In this document: positions 17,140 to 25,903 of the stretch, piece by piece | Layout: the number at the start of each line of letters is the position of its first letter | How positions within the stretch are numbered: the first letter of the stretch is position 1 | Source of the DNA: Mycolicibacterium sp. CH28 | GTDB taxonomy: Bacteria; Actinomycetota; Actinomycetes; Mycobacteriales; Mycobacteriaceae | Direction of reading: 5' to 3' | DNA length: 64,000 nt | NCBI RefSeq assembly: GCF_004745805.1 | Contig: NZ_SRLQ01000017.1 | Location: 62,001-126,000, forward strand | The notes under the pieces: model-generated | What the model was told of the DNA's origin: nothing | Database searches by the model: none | Seen by the model: only the letters and a program-made list of their open reading frames with translations | Position numbers and translations under genes: made by a program

Positions 17140-18237
17140 GTGCTGATCCGCGGTGTGCGTCCGGGCGTCGTGATAGCCACCTCGGCTGTGCTGGCGGCCG
17201 TGGCGATGACGGTGATGAGCGGGTGCTCGAGTTCGTCGCAGTCCCCCGCGCCGACCGCGTCGCGCACCCTGGTCACCAGCACGACCAAGATCGCCGGCGC
17301 CGGGGTGCTCGGCAACCAGCGCCGCCCCGACGAGTCCTGCGCAGCCGAGCCGTCCCGGCTCGACCCCGCGCCGCCGGCACCGGTCCGGCACGCTGCCGGC
17401 GAGACCGCGGTGGTACCGGACCCGCAGCGCATCGTCGTGCTCGCCGGCGACGAACTCGACGCATTGTGCGCGCTGGGGCTGCAGTCCCGAATCGTGGCGG
17501 CCGCGCTGCCCGACGGCTCCACGGCTCAACCCTCATATCTGGGCACCGTGATCCACGATCTGCCGGGCGCCGGGACCCGCAGCGCACCCGATCTCGCCGC
17601 GATTGCCGCCGCCAAACCGGACCTGATCCTGGGCTCGCAGGCGTTGACCCCCCAGGATTTCCCGGGCCTGTCGGCGATCGCCCCGACGGTCTTCACCGAC
17701 TCCCCCGGCGCCAAGTGGCAGGACAATCTGCGCACGGTCGCCGCGGCGACCGGCCGTTCGGAGGCCGCCGGCGATCTGATCACCGACTTCACCGATCGGG
17801 CCAACCGGACCGGTGACACCGTCGACGCCCCGCACTTCCAAGCCTCCATCGTGCAGTTCACCGACTCCACGATGCGGGTCTACGGCCTGGACAACTTCGC
17901 GGCTTCGGTGTTGGCCGATGTCGATGTGGATCGCCCTGCCGCACAACGGTTCACCGACAAGCCCTACATCGAGATCGGGACCACCGACACCGATCTGGGC
18001 CGCGCACCGGACTTCTCCGCCGCCGACGGCGACGTCATCTATCTGTCCTTCGCGTCGCCGGCGGCCAAGGACCGCGCCCCGACCATCCTCGACAGCGCGC
18101 CGTGGCGCAAACTGTCAGCCAACCGCGACAACCGGGTGTTCATCGTCAACAACGAGGTCTGGCAGACCGGGCAGGGCCTGGTCGCCGCGCGGGGCATCCT
18201 CGACGACCTGCGCTGGCTCAACGCCCCAATCAACTGA
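17140..18237 (+). CDS. fecB: FecB-like heme/siderophore-binding lipoprotein
   Basis: A 365-residue periplasmic binding lipoprotein of the iron-siderophore/vitamin B12 class. GTG 17140 is chosen because a TACCGT hexamer (17127-17132) ends seven bases upstream (leaderless) and because it yields a lipoprotein signal with VMSGC (Cys29). The mature protein shows RIVVLAGDELDALCALGL, then KPDLILGSQALTPQDFP and a long helix joining two lobes. It aligns with M. tuberculosis FecB (Rv3044), implicated in heme and carboxymycobactin binding. No cognate permease genes adjoin it. Confidence 0.9.
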   Translation: MLIRGVRPGVVIATSAVLAAVAMTVMSGCSSSSQSPAPTASRTLVTSTTKIAGAGVLGNQRRPDESCAAEPSRLDPAPPAPVRHAAGETAVVPDPQRIVVLAGDELDALCALGLQSRIVAAALPDGSTAQPSYLGTVIHDLPGAGTRSAPDLAAIAAAKPDLILGSQALTPQDFPGLSAIAPTVFTDSPGAKWQDNLRTVAAATGRSEAAGDLITDFTDRANRTGDTVDAPHFQASIVQFTDSTMRVYGLDNFAASVLADVDVDRPAAQRFTDKPYIEIGTTDTDLGRAPDFSAADGDVIYLSFASPAAKDRAPTILDSAPWRKLSANRDNRVFIVNNEVWQTGQGLVAARGILDDLRWLNAPIN

Positions 18238-18264
18238 GCGGCAATCGGTGTAGCGTTGCCAGCC

Positions 18265-18540
18265 GTGTTCCATGTGCTGACCATCTCGTACGAGAAGCCG
18301 ATCGAGGTCATCGACCAGACCCGTCCCGCCCACCTGGCCTGGCTGAACGACGAGGTCGCCGCCGGGCGCATCCTGCTGGCGGGCCGTCAGGAATCGGGCG
18401 CCGGCGGTGTGCTGATCACCGGCGATATCACCGTCGAAGAAGCCCAGGACGTCATCGACCGCGACCCATACACGTTGGCCGGGATCGTCAGCTACCAACG
18501 GCTGTCCTTCAACGGCGGAATTCGCGCAGCCGGGTTATAA
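18265..18540 (+). CDS. YciI-family protein
   Basis: A 91-residue dimeric alpha+beta barrel protein of the YciI family. The typical motif RPAHLAWLNDEVAAGRIL carries the conserved His-Asp pair near residue 22; GGVLITGDI and DPYTLAGIVSYQ follow. GTG 18265 is chosen over an upstream TTG because TAGCGT (18251-18256) ends eight bases before it, consistent with leaderless transcription. Function in this family is mostly unknown; some members act as dehalogenase or muconolactone isomerase-like enzymes. It sits between fecB and adhC. Confidence 0.82.
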   Translation: MFHVLTISYEKPIEVIDQTRPAHLAWLNDEVAAGRILLAGRQESGAGGVLITGDITVEEAQDVIDRDPYTLAGIVSYQRLSFNGGIRAAGL

Positions 18541-18666
18541 ATCTGGTAGAGCGGGATTAGGCACCCCCCGTTGTGGGGTTATGCATACAGGTCGCAGCGT
18601 CGCGACACTTCTTTCCATTGCCGCTGATTGATCAGTACTGCCTGAAAACGCGAACACGAGGACACG

Positions 18667-19719
18667 ATGAGCACAGTCACCGCCTATGCGGCCACTTCCG
18701 CCACTGAACCGCTGACCAAGACCGAGATCACCCGTCGCGATGTCGGCTCGCATGACGTCCGGTTCGACATCCATTTCGCCGGCATCTGCCACTCCGATAT
18801 CCACACGGTCAAAGCCGAATGGGGTCAGCCGAACTACCCCGTCGTGCCCGGTCACGAAATCGCCGGTGTCGTCACCGAGGTCGGCAGTGACGTCACCGCA
18901 TACAAGGTCGGCGACCGTGTCGGCGTCGGCTGTTTCGTCGACTCGTGCCGCGAGTGCGACAACTGCAAGGCCGGAATCGAGCAATACTGCACGGGCACCG
19001 GAATGGTGGGCACCTACAACGCCGTCGGTCGCGACGGCCAGCCGACCTACGGCGGCTACAGCGGCGAGATCGTCGTCGACGAGAACTACGTCCTGCGGAT
19101 CCCGGACAGCATCGGGCTCGACGCCGCGGCGCCCCTGCTGTGCGCCGGCATCACGCTGTATTCCCCGTTGCGGCACTGGAATGCCGGCCCGGGCAAGAAG
19201 GTCGCCGTCATCGGCTTGGGCGGTCTGGGGCACATGGGCGTGAAGCTGGCCCACGCGATGGGCGCCGAGGTGACGGTGCTGAGCCAGTCGCTGAAGAAGA
19301 TGGAGGACGGGCTGCGGCTGGGCGCCGACGCCTACTACGCCACCAGCGACCCCCACACCTTCAAGAAGCTGGCGGGCCACTTCGACCTGATCCTGAACAC
19401 GGTGTCGGCCAACCTCGACATGGGCCAGTACCTGGGCCTGCTCGCCATCGACGGAACCCTGGTCGAACTCGGCATCCCCGAGCACCCGATGCAGGTCCCG
19501 GCCTTCCCGCTGGCCGGCGGGCGTCGCAGCCTGTCGGGTTCGATGATCGGCGGCATCGCCGAGACCCAGCAGATGCTGGACTTCTGCGCCGAGCATGATG
19601 TCGCCCCGGAGATCGAGGTGATCGCACCCGACTACATCAACGAGGCCTACGAGCGGGTGCTGGCCAGCGACGTGCGGTATCGCTTCGTCATCGATACCGC
19701 ATCGCTGCGCACCCCGTAG
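18667..19719 (+). CDS. adhC: NADP-dependent cinnamyl/aliphatic alcohol dehydrogenase AdhC
   Basis: A 350-residue zinc alcohol dehydrogenase of the CAD subfamily. Catalytic zinc ligands lie in AGICHSDIHTVKAEWG and PGHEIAG; the structural zinc is bound by the four cysteines of CRECDNCKAGIEQYC. The nucleotide site GLGGLGHMGVKLA is followed by SQSLKKMEDG, whose Ser and Lys suggest NADP(H) preference. Homologous to M. tuberculosis AdhC (Rv3045) and in the same position after fecB. Confidence 0.93.
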   Translation: MSTVTAYAATSATEPLTKTEITRRDVGSHDVRFDIHFAGICHSDIHTVKAEWGQPNYPVVPGHEIAGVVTEVGSDVTAYKVGDRVGVGCFVDSCRECDNCKAGIEQYCTGTGMVGTYNAVGRDGQPTYGGYSGEIVVDENYVLRIPDSIGLDAAAPLLCAGITLYSPLRHWNAGPGKKVAVIGLGGLGHMGVKLAHAMGAEVTVLSQSLKKMEDGLRLGADAYYATSDPHTFKKLAGHFDLILNTVSANLDMGQYLGLLAIDGTLVELGIPEHPMQVPAFPLAGGRRSLSGSMIGGIAETQQMLDFCAEHDVAPEIEVIAPDYINEAYERVLASDVRYRFVIDTASLRTP

Positions 19720-19722
19720 CGG

Positions 19723-20055
19723 TCAGTTCTCGGCGGTGTCGTGCTGCACGCCGGCCAGCGGCCAACCCGCCGCGGCCAGCGTGGCGGCGACCCGATTGAC
19801 GTTCTCGGGGCCCGCGTCATGGTGGCTGACGTCCTTGATGAACTCGGCGATCTCGTCCTTGTTGATCTCGCCGTCGGCCAGCGCGGGCGAGTCCGGCGCA
19901 GTCAAATGGGCTACGACCTCGTTGATCTGGTCCTCAGATAACGGTGTGCTCCGAAGCAGCGCCAACAGCGGCACGCGGTCTGGGCCAGGAACTCCGTTGG
20001 GGTAGCCGGCACGCAGCCAGCTGATGATCGAGTGGACAAGCGACGTAGCGGTCAC
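19723..20055 (-). CDS. DUF3349 protein (Rv3046c homologue)
   Basis: A 110-residue protein. The family signature is at the N terminus, SIISWLRAGYPNGVPGPDRV, followed by LALLRSTPLSEDQINEVVAHL and an acidic helix INKDEIAEFIKDV. DUF3349 proteins are small helical, mostly mycobacterial proteins of unknown function. GTG 20055 is chosen as start since the family begins here and upstream residues look non-coding. It converges on adhC with three bases between stops. Confidence 0.8.
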   Translation of the reverse strand: MTATSLVHSIISWLRAGYPNGVPGPDRVPLLALLRSTPLSEDQINEVVAHLTAPDSPALADGEINKDEIAEFIKDVSHHDAGPENVNRVAATLAAAGWPLAGVQHDTAEN

Positions 20056-20289
20056 CGATTCAGTCTCTCGGTTGCGATTGTCCAGCGCCACCACCGGCCA
20101 CACAGTTCGCTGCCGATTCACGCCATGTTCACCACCCGGGCCCCCACCCGAGAGCCCTTCGGCTCCCCCCGCCTGGGACGAACGGCCCTAGAACGCGGCT
20201 GGGTGCACGAGGACCTTGAGCTAGGTGGCAGGAGAACACCGGCGGTGCGGTCGCAGCGATGAGAGCAGCCGCACTCGGGTCGGCATCGG

Positions 20290-21144
20290 GTGGCGCCGGT
20301 GACACATCGAGCCGTCTTCCCCCGCGTGACCCACGCCCTGGAGCGACCGTGGTTTGTCCTGGGCCGGATCGGTGATCAGACACTGTTCTATGCCAAGGCG
20401 ATCGCTGCTGTCCCGTACGCGGTCCGCTACTACCGCAGCGAAGTGGTCCGCCTGATTGCCGAGATCAGCATGGGCGCCGGCGTTTTGGCGATGATCGGCG
20501 GAACGCTAGTGGTCGTGGGATTTCTGACCATGGCCACCGGCGGCACCCTGGCGGTGCAGGGCTACAGTTCGCTCGGCAACATCGGCATCGAGGCACTCAC
20601 CGGGTTCTTGGCGGCGTTCATCAACGTGCGGGTCTCGGCGCCGGTGGTGGCCGGGATCGGGTTGGCGGCCACGTTCGGTGCGGGGGTGACCGCCCAGCTG
20701 GGTGCGATGCGAGTCAACGAGGAGATCGATGCCCTCGAAGCCATGGCCATTCGACCGATCGCCTTCCTGGTCAGCACCCGCATCGCCGCCGGGATGGTAT
20801 CCATCGCACCGCTTTACGCGATCGCGGTGATCTTGTCGTTCGTCGCCAGCCGGTTCACCACCGTGATCCTGCTGGGACAGTCAGCCGGGCTCTACGAGCA
20901 CTACTTCACGACGTTCCTGAACCCGATCGACTTGCTGTGGTCATTCCTCCAGGCCATCCTGATGGCCCTGGCGATCCTGTTGATCCACACCTACTTCGGA
21001 TTCTTCGCCTCCGGCGGGCCGTCCGGTGTCGGGATCGCCACCGGCGACGCCGTACGGACGTCGCTGGTGGCGGTCGTGTCGGTCACGTTGCTGGTCTCGC
21101 TGGCCATCTACGGCGGCGGGGGCGGATTCAATCTGTCGGGATGA
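20290..21144 (+). CDS. orphan YrbE/MlaE-type ABC permease
   Basis: A 284-residue membrane protein of the MlaE/YrbE family, permeases of Mce and Mla lipid importers. The opening RPWFVLGRIGDQTLFY and YYRSEVVRLIAEISMGAG are typical of YrbEB proteins, as are GFLAAFINVRVSAPVVAGIG, TAQLGAMRVNEEIDALEAM and the C-terminal GPSGVGIATGDAVRTSLV. In mycobacteria yrbE genes normally come as A/B pairs leading an mce operon. Here there is no partner, no mce gene and no ATPase, and the gene converges on nrdF. The GTG start is uncertain; GTG 20299 is an alternative. Confidence 0.83.
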   Translation: MAPVTHRAVFPRVTHALERPWFVLGRIGDQTLFYAKAIAAVPYAVRYYRSEVVRLIAEISMGAGVLAMIGGTLVVVGFLTMATGGTLAVQGYSSLGNIGIEALTGFLAAFINVRVSAPVVAGIGLAATFGAGVTAQLGAMRVNEEIDALEAMAIRPIAFLVSTRIAAGMVSIAPLYAIAVILSFVASRFTTVILLGQSAGLYEHYFTTFLNPIDLLWSFLQAILMALAILLIHTYFGFFASGGPSGVGIATGDAVRTSLVAVVSVTLLVSLAIYGGGGGFNLSG

Positions 21145-21153
21145 TCCCCGGCG

Positions 21154-22128
21154 TCAGAACTCCCAGTCCTCGTCTTCGGTGACGACGGCCTTGCCGATGA
21201 CGTAGCTCGAACCCGAACCGGAGAAGAAGTCGTGGTTCTCGTCCGCGTTGGGCGAGAGCGCCGACAGGATCGCGGGGTTTACCTCGGTCTCGTCGCGCGG
21301 GAACAGTGCCTCGAAGCCCAGGTTCATCAGCGCCTTGTTGGCGTTGTAGCGCAGGTACTTCTTGACGTCCTCGGTCAGCCCGACCTGGTCGTAGAGATCC
21401 TGGGTGTACTCAATCTCGTTCTCGTACAAGGTGTAGAGCAGCTCGTAGGCGTACTCCTTGAGATCCTGCTTGCGCTCGTCGCTCTCGAGGGCATAGCCCT
21501 TCTGGAACTTGTAGCCGATGTAGTACGCATGCACGGCCTCGTCACGGATGATCAGCCGGATCAGATCGGCGGTGTTCGTGAGCTTGGCCCGGCTCGACCA
21601 GTACATCGGCAGGTAGAACCCGGAGTAGAACAGGAACGCCTCCAGGAAGACCGAGGCGATCTTGCGCTTGAGCGGGTCGTCACCGCGGTAGTAGTCGAGG
21701 ATGATCTGCGCCTTGCGCTGCAGGTTGACGTTCTCCTCCGACCAGCGGAAGGCTTCGTCGATCTCGGTGGTCGCGCACAGCGTCGAGAAGATCGAGCTGT
21801 AGCTCTTGGCGTGCACCGACTCCATGAACGTGATGTTGGTCAGCACGGCCTCTTCGTGCATGGTGATCGCGTCGGGGATCATGCTCACCGAGCCGACCGT
21901 GCTCTGGATGGTGTCCAGCAGTGTCAGCCCCGTGAACACCCGCATGGTGAGTTCTTTCTCGGCGGGGGTCAGCGTGTTCCACGAGGGCAGGTCGTTGGAC
22001 AGCGGGACCTTCTCGGGCAACCAGAAGTTGCCGGTCAAGCGATCCCAGACCTCCGCGTCCTTCTCATCAATGACGCGGTTCCAGTTGATCGCCGTTGCCC
22101 GGTCGATCAGCTTCGCTCCATCGCTCAC
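21154..22128 (-). CDS. nrdF: class Ib ribonucleotide reductase beta subunit
   Basis: A 324-residue radical subunit of class Ib ribonucleotide reductase, supplying the tyrosyl radical on a di-manganese or di-iron centre to NrdE. Metal-ligand helices include MHEEAVLTNITFMESVHAKS and IRDEAVHAYYIGYKFQ. The C terminus ends in EDEDWEF, the peptide docking to NrdE. It corresponds to nrdF2 (Rv3048c). As in M. tuberculosis it is separated from nrdHIE. Two NrdR boxes 32 bp apart precede it, matching those at the nrdH promoter. Confidence 0.95.
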   Translation of the reverse strand: MSDGAKLIDRATAINWNRVIDEKDAEVWDRLTGNFWLPEKVPLSNDLPSWNTLTPAEKELTMRVFTGLTLLDTIQSTVGSVSMIPDAITMHEEAVLTNITFMESVHAKSYSSIFSTLCATTEIDEAFRWSEENVNLQRKAQIILDYYRGDDPLKRKIASVFLEAFLFYSGFYLPMYWSSRAKLTNTADLIRLIIRDEAVHAYYIGYKFQKGYALESDERKQDLKEYAYELLYTLYENEIEYTQDLYDQVGLTEDVKKYLRYNANKALMNLGFEALFPRDETEVNPAILSALSPNADENHDFFSGSGSSYVIGKAVVTEDEDWEF

Positions 22129-22178
22129 CGAAACCCCACTTCACCACGATGTATGCCCGTTTCCGGCTGACGACCAAA

Positions 22179-22226
22179 ACACTACCCCTGGGGTCCGACA
22201 ACCGGTGCCAGCACAACACTTTGTGT
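22179..22226 (-). promoter_or_regulatory. tandem NrdR boxes upstream of nrdF
   Basis: On the minus strand, ACACAAAGTGTTGTGC (22211-22226) and ACCCCAGGGGTAGTGT (22179-22194) match the NrdR consensus acaCwAtATaTwGtgt at about 12 and 10 of 16 positions. Their starts are 32 bp apart, three helical turns, the spacing used by the tetramer-forming repressor NrdR. Confidence 0.7.
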
Positions 22227-22281
22227 TTTTCGGGCATCGAACGCACAGGTCCCGGCGCGCGTCGCGGACCGCACCGGCGTG

Positions 22282-22299
22282 TCGGGGTTTTCACCCCGA
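22282..22299 (-). terminator. hairpin after the monooxygenase gene
   Basis: TCGGGGT (22282-22288) and ACCCCGA (22293-22299) form a perfect 7-bp stem with a 4-base loop, overlapping the monooxygenase stop codon. It would stop transcription before the nrdF promoter. No U-tract is present. Confidence 0.5.
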
Positions 22300-23793
22300 G
22301 AATGTGTACTCCGACCGTTGGAGCGACCGGGTGGCCAGCCAGTACTGCCACGTCATACCGCTCCACAGCGCCCGGTTCTTGCCGTGCTCGTCGAGGTACC
22401 AGCTGCTGCAGCCGCCGGTGCTCCACACCGTGCGCTCGAGGTTGTGCTGCAACTCGGCGTTGAACGCGTCCTGGGCCGGCCGGGTGGGCGCCAGGGCTTG
22501 AGCTCCGGCCTTGTCGACGGCGGCGATCGCCTGTCCGACGTAGCGGATCTGCGACTCGATCATGAACACCACCGAGTTGTGCCCCAGCCCGGTGTTCGGC
22601 CCGAGCAGGAAGAACAGGTTCGGCATGTCGGCGACGGCGATACCACGATGGGCCTGAACGCCCTCGCGGTTCCACCGATCCACCAGGTCCTCGCCGCCCG
22701 GGCCTTTGATATCGACGTAGGTGTAGGAGTCGGTGACGTGGAATCCGGTCGCGAACACGATGACGTCGGCCGCACGCTCCACACCGTCGGCGGTGACGAT
22801 CCCGGTCGGGGTGATGCGACTGATCCGGTCGGTCACCAGCGTCGTCTTCGGATCGGCGACCCCGCGATAGTAGGTGTCGGAGTTCAGGATTCGCTTACAG
22901 CCGGCCCGGTAGTCCGGGGTGAGCCGGCGCCGAAGGTCACGGTCACGGACGTGGCGGCGGATGTTCCACTTTCCCAGCAGCTCACCGATCTTCAGCAATG
23001 CCGGCTGCCTGGTCATGGCGAATCCGACGGTTTCGTGCGCCCAGTAGATGCCGTCACGCAGCAGCACCCTGGCCCCGGGGACGGTGGCCAGCAGCTGACG
23101 CACCCGGACCGGAATCGCATTGTTGGGCCGCGGCATCACCCAAGCCGGGGTGCGCTGGTAGAGCTGCAGCTCGGCGACCTGGCCGACGATCTCCGGCACG
23201 ATCTGGATCGCGCTGGCGCCGGTGCCGATCACGGCGACCCGCTTGCCGGTGATGTCCACGCCGTGGTCCCACTGCGCGGAGTGGAATGCCGGACCGGTGA
23301 AGTCGTCGAGGCCCTCGAATTCGGGGACGGCCGGGATGTGCAGCGCGCCGGCCCCGGAGATCAGGAATTGCGCGATGTACTCGCGGCCGTCCTTGGTGAA
23401 GACATGCCAGCGCGACTCGGATTCATCCCAGTGGGCGCGATCGACGTGAGCACCGAAACGGATGTAGCGGCGCAACCCGTATTTGTCGGTGACGCCCTTG
23501 AGATAGTCCAGGATCTCGGGCTGGAACGACCACATATAGGTCCAGTCGGGTTTGGGTTCGAAGGAGAAGGAGTACATGTGCGCAGGGATGTCGCAGGCGC
23601 AGCCGGGATAGCTGTTGTCGCGCCACGTCCCGCCGATCTCGTCGGCTTTCTCCAAGATCAGGAAGTCGACCCCGCGGCGTTGCAGTTCGATGCCCATGCC
23701 CAAACCGGAGAACCCGGTCCCGATGACCAGCGCGCGGGTGCGCACCGGGGTTGCGGAGATATTGGCCTCGGCGGTGGATTCGACAGCGGTCAT
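22291..23793 (-). CDS. flavin-containing (Baeyer-Villiger-like) monooxygenase (Rv3049c homologue)
   Basis: A 500-residue FAD/NADPH monooxygenase. The FAD-binding GxGxxG is VIGTGFSGLGMGIEL; EKADEIGGTWRDNSYPGCAC leads to the NADPH dinucleotide site VAVIGTGASAIQIVP. The BVMO fingerprint region is represented by FEGLDDFTGPAFHSAQWDH (canonical FxGxxxHxxxWP/D), and FATGFHVTDSY is the second conserved ATG motif. It would oxygenate ketones or other carbonyls; the substrate is unknown. It is paired with a divergent-facing TetR gene 43 bp upstream, matching Rv3049c-Rv3050c. Confidence 0.9.
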   Translation of the reverse strand: MTAVESTAEANISATPVRTRALVIGTGFSGLGMGIELQRRGVDFLILEKADEIGGTWRDNSYPGCACDIPAHMYSFSFEPKPDWTYMWSFQPEILDYLKGVTDKYGLRRYIRFGAHVDRAHWDESESRWHVFTKDGREYIAQFLISGAGALHIPAVPEFEGLDDFTGPAFHSAQWDHGVDITGKRVAVIGTGASAIQIVPEIVGQVAELQLYQRTPAWVMPRPNNAIPVRVRQLLATVPGARVLLRDGIYWAHETVGFAMTRQPALLKIGELLGKWNIRRHVRDRDLRRRLTPDYRAGCKRILNSDTYYRGVADPKTTLVTDRISRITPTGIVTADGVERAADVIVFATGFHVTDSYTYVDIKGPGGEDLVDRWNREGVQAHRGIAVADMPNLFFLLGPNTGLGHNSVVFMIESQIRYVGQAIAAVDKAGAQALAPTRPAQDAFNAELQHNLERTVWSTGGCSSWYLDEHGKNRALWSGMTWQYWLATRSLQRSEYTFSG

Positions 23794-23836
23794 GCCACCA
23801 AAGTACCTAATACCGCCGGTATCGGATGAAGCGTGT

Positions 23837-24574
23837 TCAGCCGGCCGCGGCGCGCAACGGCACCGCCGCGTGGATCGGCCGGTCGGGATCGAGCTGGATC
23901 CCCAGAAGCTCGGCGGTGCCCTTGACCGTGCCGAGCATGATCGTCGTGAGGTGGTTGACGAACTCCTCCGACGGCATCCGCCGCGGGCTGTCCGGGTCGG
24001 GCCCCAGCCACCAGTCGGTCGCCGCCGAGGCCGACCCGAACGTCGCCGCCCCCGCCAGCTGCAGCGCGGCCGGGTCCAGCTCCATCTCGCGCAGCTCGTT
24101 GTTGAACATCTCGGCCATCGCCATGGTGATCTCGCGGCCCTCGTTCAGCGCGCGCTGGGTCGACTCGGACTGTTCCGGGAAGCGGCCCTGCAACATGAAC
24201 CGAAGAACGTTGGGGTGCTGTTCGACGAGGCTCACATACTCGGCCACGCTGCGACGCACCACCTCGCGGGTGGGGTCCGCGGCAAAGTCCAGATTGGAGA
24301 AAATGGCGGCCCAGAGCATGTCGCGAAGCCGCTTGCCGATCGCCTGGAACAGGTCGGACTTGTCGGTGAAGTGCCGGTAGATCTTGGGTTTGGCGGTGCC
24401 GGCTTCTTCGGCGATTTCGCGCAGGCTGACATCGGGTCCGCGCTTGTCGATGGCCCGGAACGCGGCGTCGACGATCTCGGCGCGCACCTTCTTACGGTGC
24501 TCGCGCCAGCGTTCACTGCGAGCGTCGACCTTGACGGGCTCGGCGCCGGATCGCGATCTGGGCACTCTGCGCAC
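23837..24574 (-). CDS. TetR-family regulator (Rv3050c homologue)
   Basis: A 245-residue TetR repressor. The HTH is at about residues 25-70: EIVDAAFRAIDKRGPDVSLR, then EIAEEAGTAKPKIYRHFTDK. The C-terminal ligand domain resembles regulators of lipid or steroid genes. GTG 24574 is chosen because a TACAGT hexamer ends seven bases upstream, typical of leaderless mRNAs, and because the length agrees with the M. tuberculosis homologue; a GTG three codons and an ATG 20 codons further upstream are alternatives. Likely targets are itself, the downstream monooxygenase and perhaps the divergent reductase. Confidence 0.85.
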   Translation of the reverse strand: MRRVPRSRSGAEPVKVDARSERWREHRKKVRAEIVDAAFRAIDKRGPDVSLREIAEEAGTAKPKIYRHFTDKSDLFQAIGKRLRDMLWAAIFSNLDFAADPTREVVRRSVAEYVSLVEQHPNVLRFMLQGRFPEQSESTQRALNEGREITMAMAEMFNNELREMELDPAALQLAGAATFGSASAATDWWLGPDPDSPRRMPSEEFVNHLTTIMLGTVKGTAELLGIQLDPDRPIHAAVPLRAAAG

Positions 24575-24715
24575 GTCAAGCACTGTACCCGCCGAGGTGC
24601 GCTGACCAGGGCGTCCGCGCGGGATCACACTCATGTCACCGTCAGCGACCCTGAGCGGCACGGCGTTCTCGGATAACATTGGTGCGATCCGACCATCGAA
24701 GCGAGACGAGAAGTA

Positions 24716-25894
24716 GTGACCGAGCGATTCGACCTGGTGGTAGCCGGCGGGGGGCCATCGGGATCCGCAGCGGCATGGCAGGCCGCGCAGACCGGCGCCA
24801 AAGTGGTAGTCCTCGACAAAGCGGTTTTCCCGAGGGACAAGCCCTGCGGCGACGGACTGACCGCCCGTGCGGTCAGCTACCTGCAGAAGATGGGCCTGGC
24901 CCACGAGGTGTCACAGTTCCACCGCATCAACGGCGTGACGGTCTACAGCCCCTCGGAGTGGGAGCTGTCGTTCCCGAAGCGCCCCGGCATGCCCGACCAC
25001 GGCCACACCGCCAGCCGCTCCGAACTGGACACCCTGCTGCTCAAACACGCCGAGTCGGCCGGTGCCGTCGTTCGTCAGGGCAGTGAAGTCGCCGGGCCCG
25101 AATTCGACGAGCGCGGCCGGGTGGTCGGGGTGGTGCTCAAGAGCGGCGAGAAGGTCTTCGGCGACGCGGTCATCGCCGCCGACGGGGCCTACTCCCCCAT
25201 CAAGCGGGCGCTCAAGATCGACTCGGACTACAACGGCTACTCCGCGATCGCCATCCGGTCGGAGATGCACGCCAACCGGCCGGACTCCGACCGCTTCGAG
25301 ATCTACCTCAAGCTGCTGTTCCAGGGCGACCAGCTGCCGGGCTACGGCTGGATCTTCCCGATGGGCGGGGGCCGGTTCAACATCGGCCTGGGCTATGTCA
25401 ACAGCTACAAGAACTGGCAGTCGATCAACGCCACCCACTTCTTCGGCGACTTCCTGAACAGCCTGCCGCGCGAGTGGGAACTCCCCTCGGTCGAGGAACT
25501 GAAGAAGAACAAGACGGTTCGGGCCTGGCGGCTGCCGATGGGCTTCACCGCCTGGCCGCCGTGGCGTCCCGGGGTGCTGTTCACCGGCGACTCGCTGGGC
25601 GCGGGTAAGCCGGTGTCCGGGGCGGGTATCTCCAAGGCGCTGGAATCGGGATTGGCCGCCGGCGAATGCGCGATCGCGGCGCTGGAAAACGGTGGGCCGG
25701 ACGATTTCACCAATTACCAGCTGCGCATGGAGGCGGCCTGGGGACGCGAGTACCGGCGTGGACGGTTCTTCAACAAGCTCGCCGGCTACCCCAAGGTCTC
25801 GGAGACCGGGCTCAAGCTGCTCGACAACCACACGTTCCGCGACTTCCTGCTCAAGTCGCTGTACAAGAAGCAGCAGAGCCCGCAGCACACCTAG
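24716..25894 (+). CDS. geranylgeranyl reductase family FAD oxidoreductase
   Basis: A 392-residue flavoprotein. The FAD dinucleotide motif is VVAGGGPSGSAAAWQAA, followed by the family-specific KPCGDGLTARAV, then GWIFPMGGGRFNIGLGY and the second FAD motif VLFTGDSLGAGKPVSGAGI. It resembles the mycobacterial menaquinone beta-isoprene reductase MenJ (Rv0561c) and archaeal geranylgeranyl reductases; saturation of an isoprenoid double bond is therefore inferred. It is divergent from the TetR gene and begins a group of genes absent at this place in M. tuberculosis. GTG start. Confidence 0.85.
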   Translation: MTERFDLVVAGGGPSGSAAAWQAAQTGAKVVVLDKAVFPRDKPCGDGLTARAVSYLQKMGLAHEVSQFHRINGVTVYSPSEWELSFPKRPGMPDHGHTASRSELDTLLLKHAESAGAVVRQGSEVAGPEFDERGRVVGVVLKSGEKVFGDAVIAADGAYSPIKRALKIDSDYNGYSAIAIRSEMHANRPDSDRFEIYLKLLFQGDQLPGYGWIFPMGGGRFNIGLGYVNSYKNWQSINATHFFGDFLNSLPREWELPSVEELKKNKTVRAWRLPMGFTAWPPWRPGVLFTGDSLGAGKPVSGAGISKALESGLAAGECAIAALENGGPDDFTNYQLRMEAAWGREYRRGRFFNKLAGYPKVSETGLKLLDNHTFRDFLLKSLYKKQQSPQHT

Positions 25895-25903
25895 GCTGCT
25901 CGC

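Noticed and set aside
18559..18577. Possible terminator hairpin (ACCCC/GGGGT) after the YciI gene
   Set aside because: Only a 5-bp stem and adjacent to promoter-like sequence of adhC; too weak to call.
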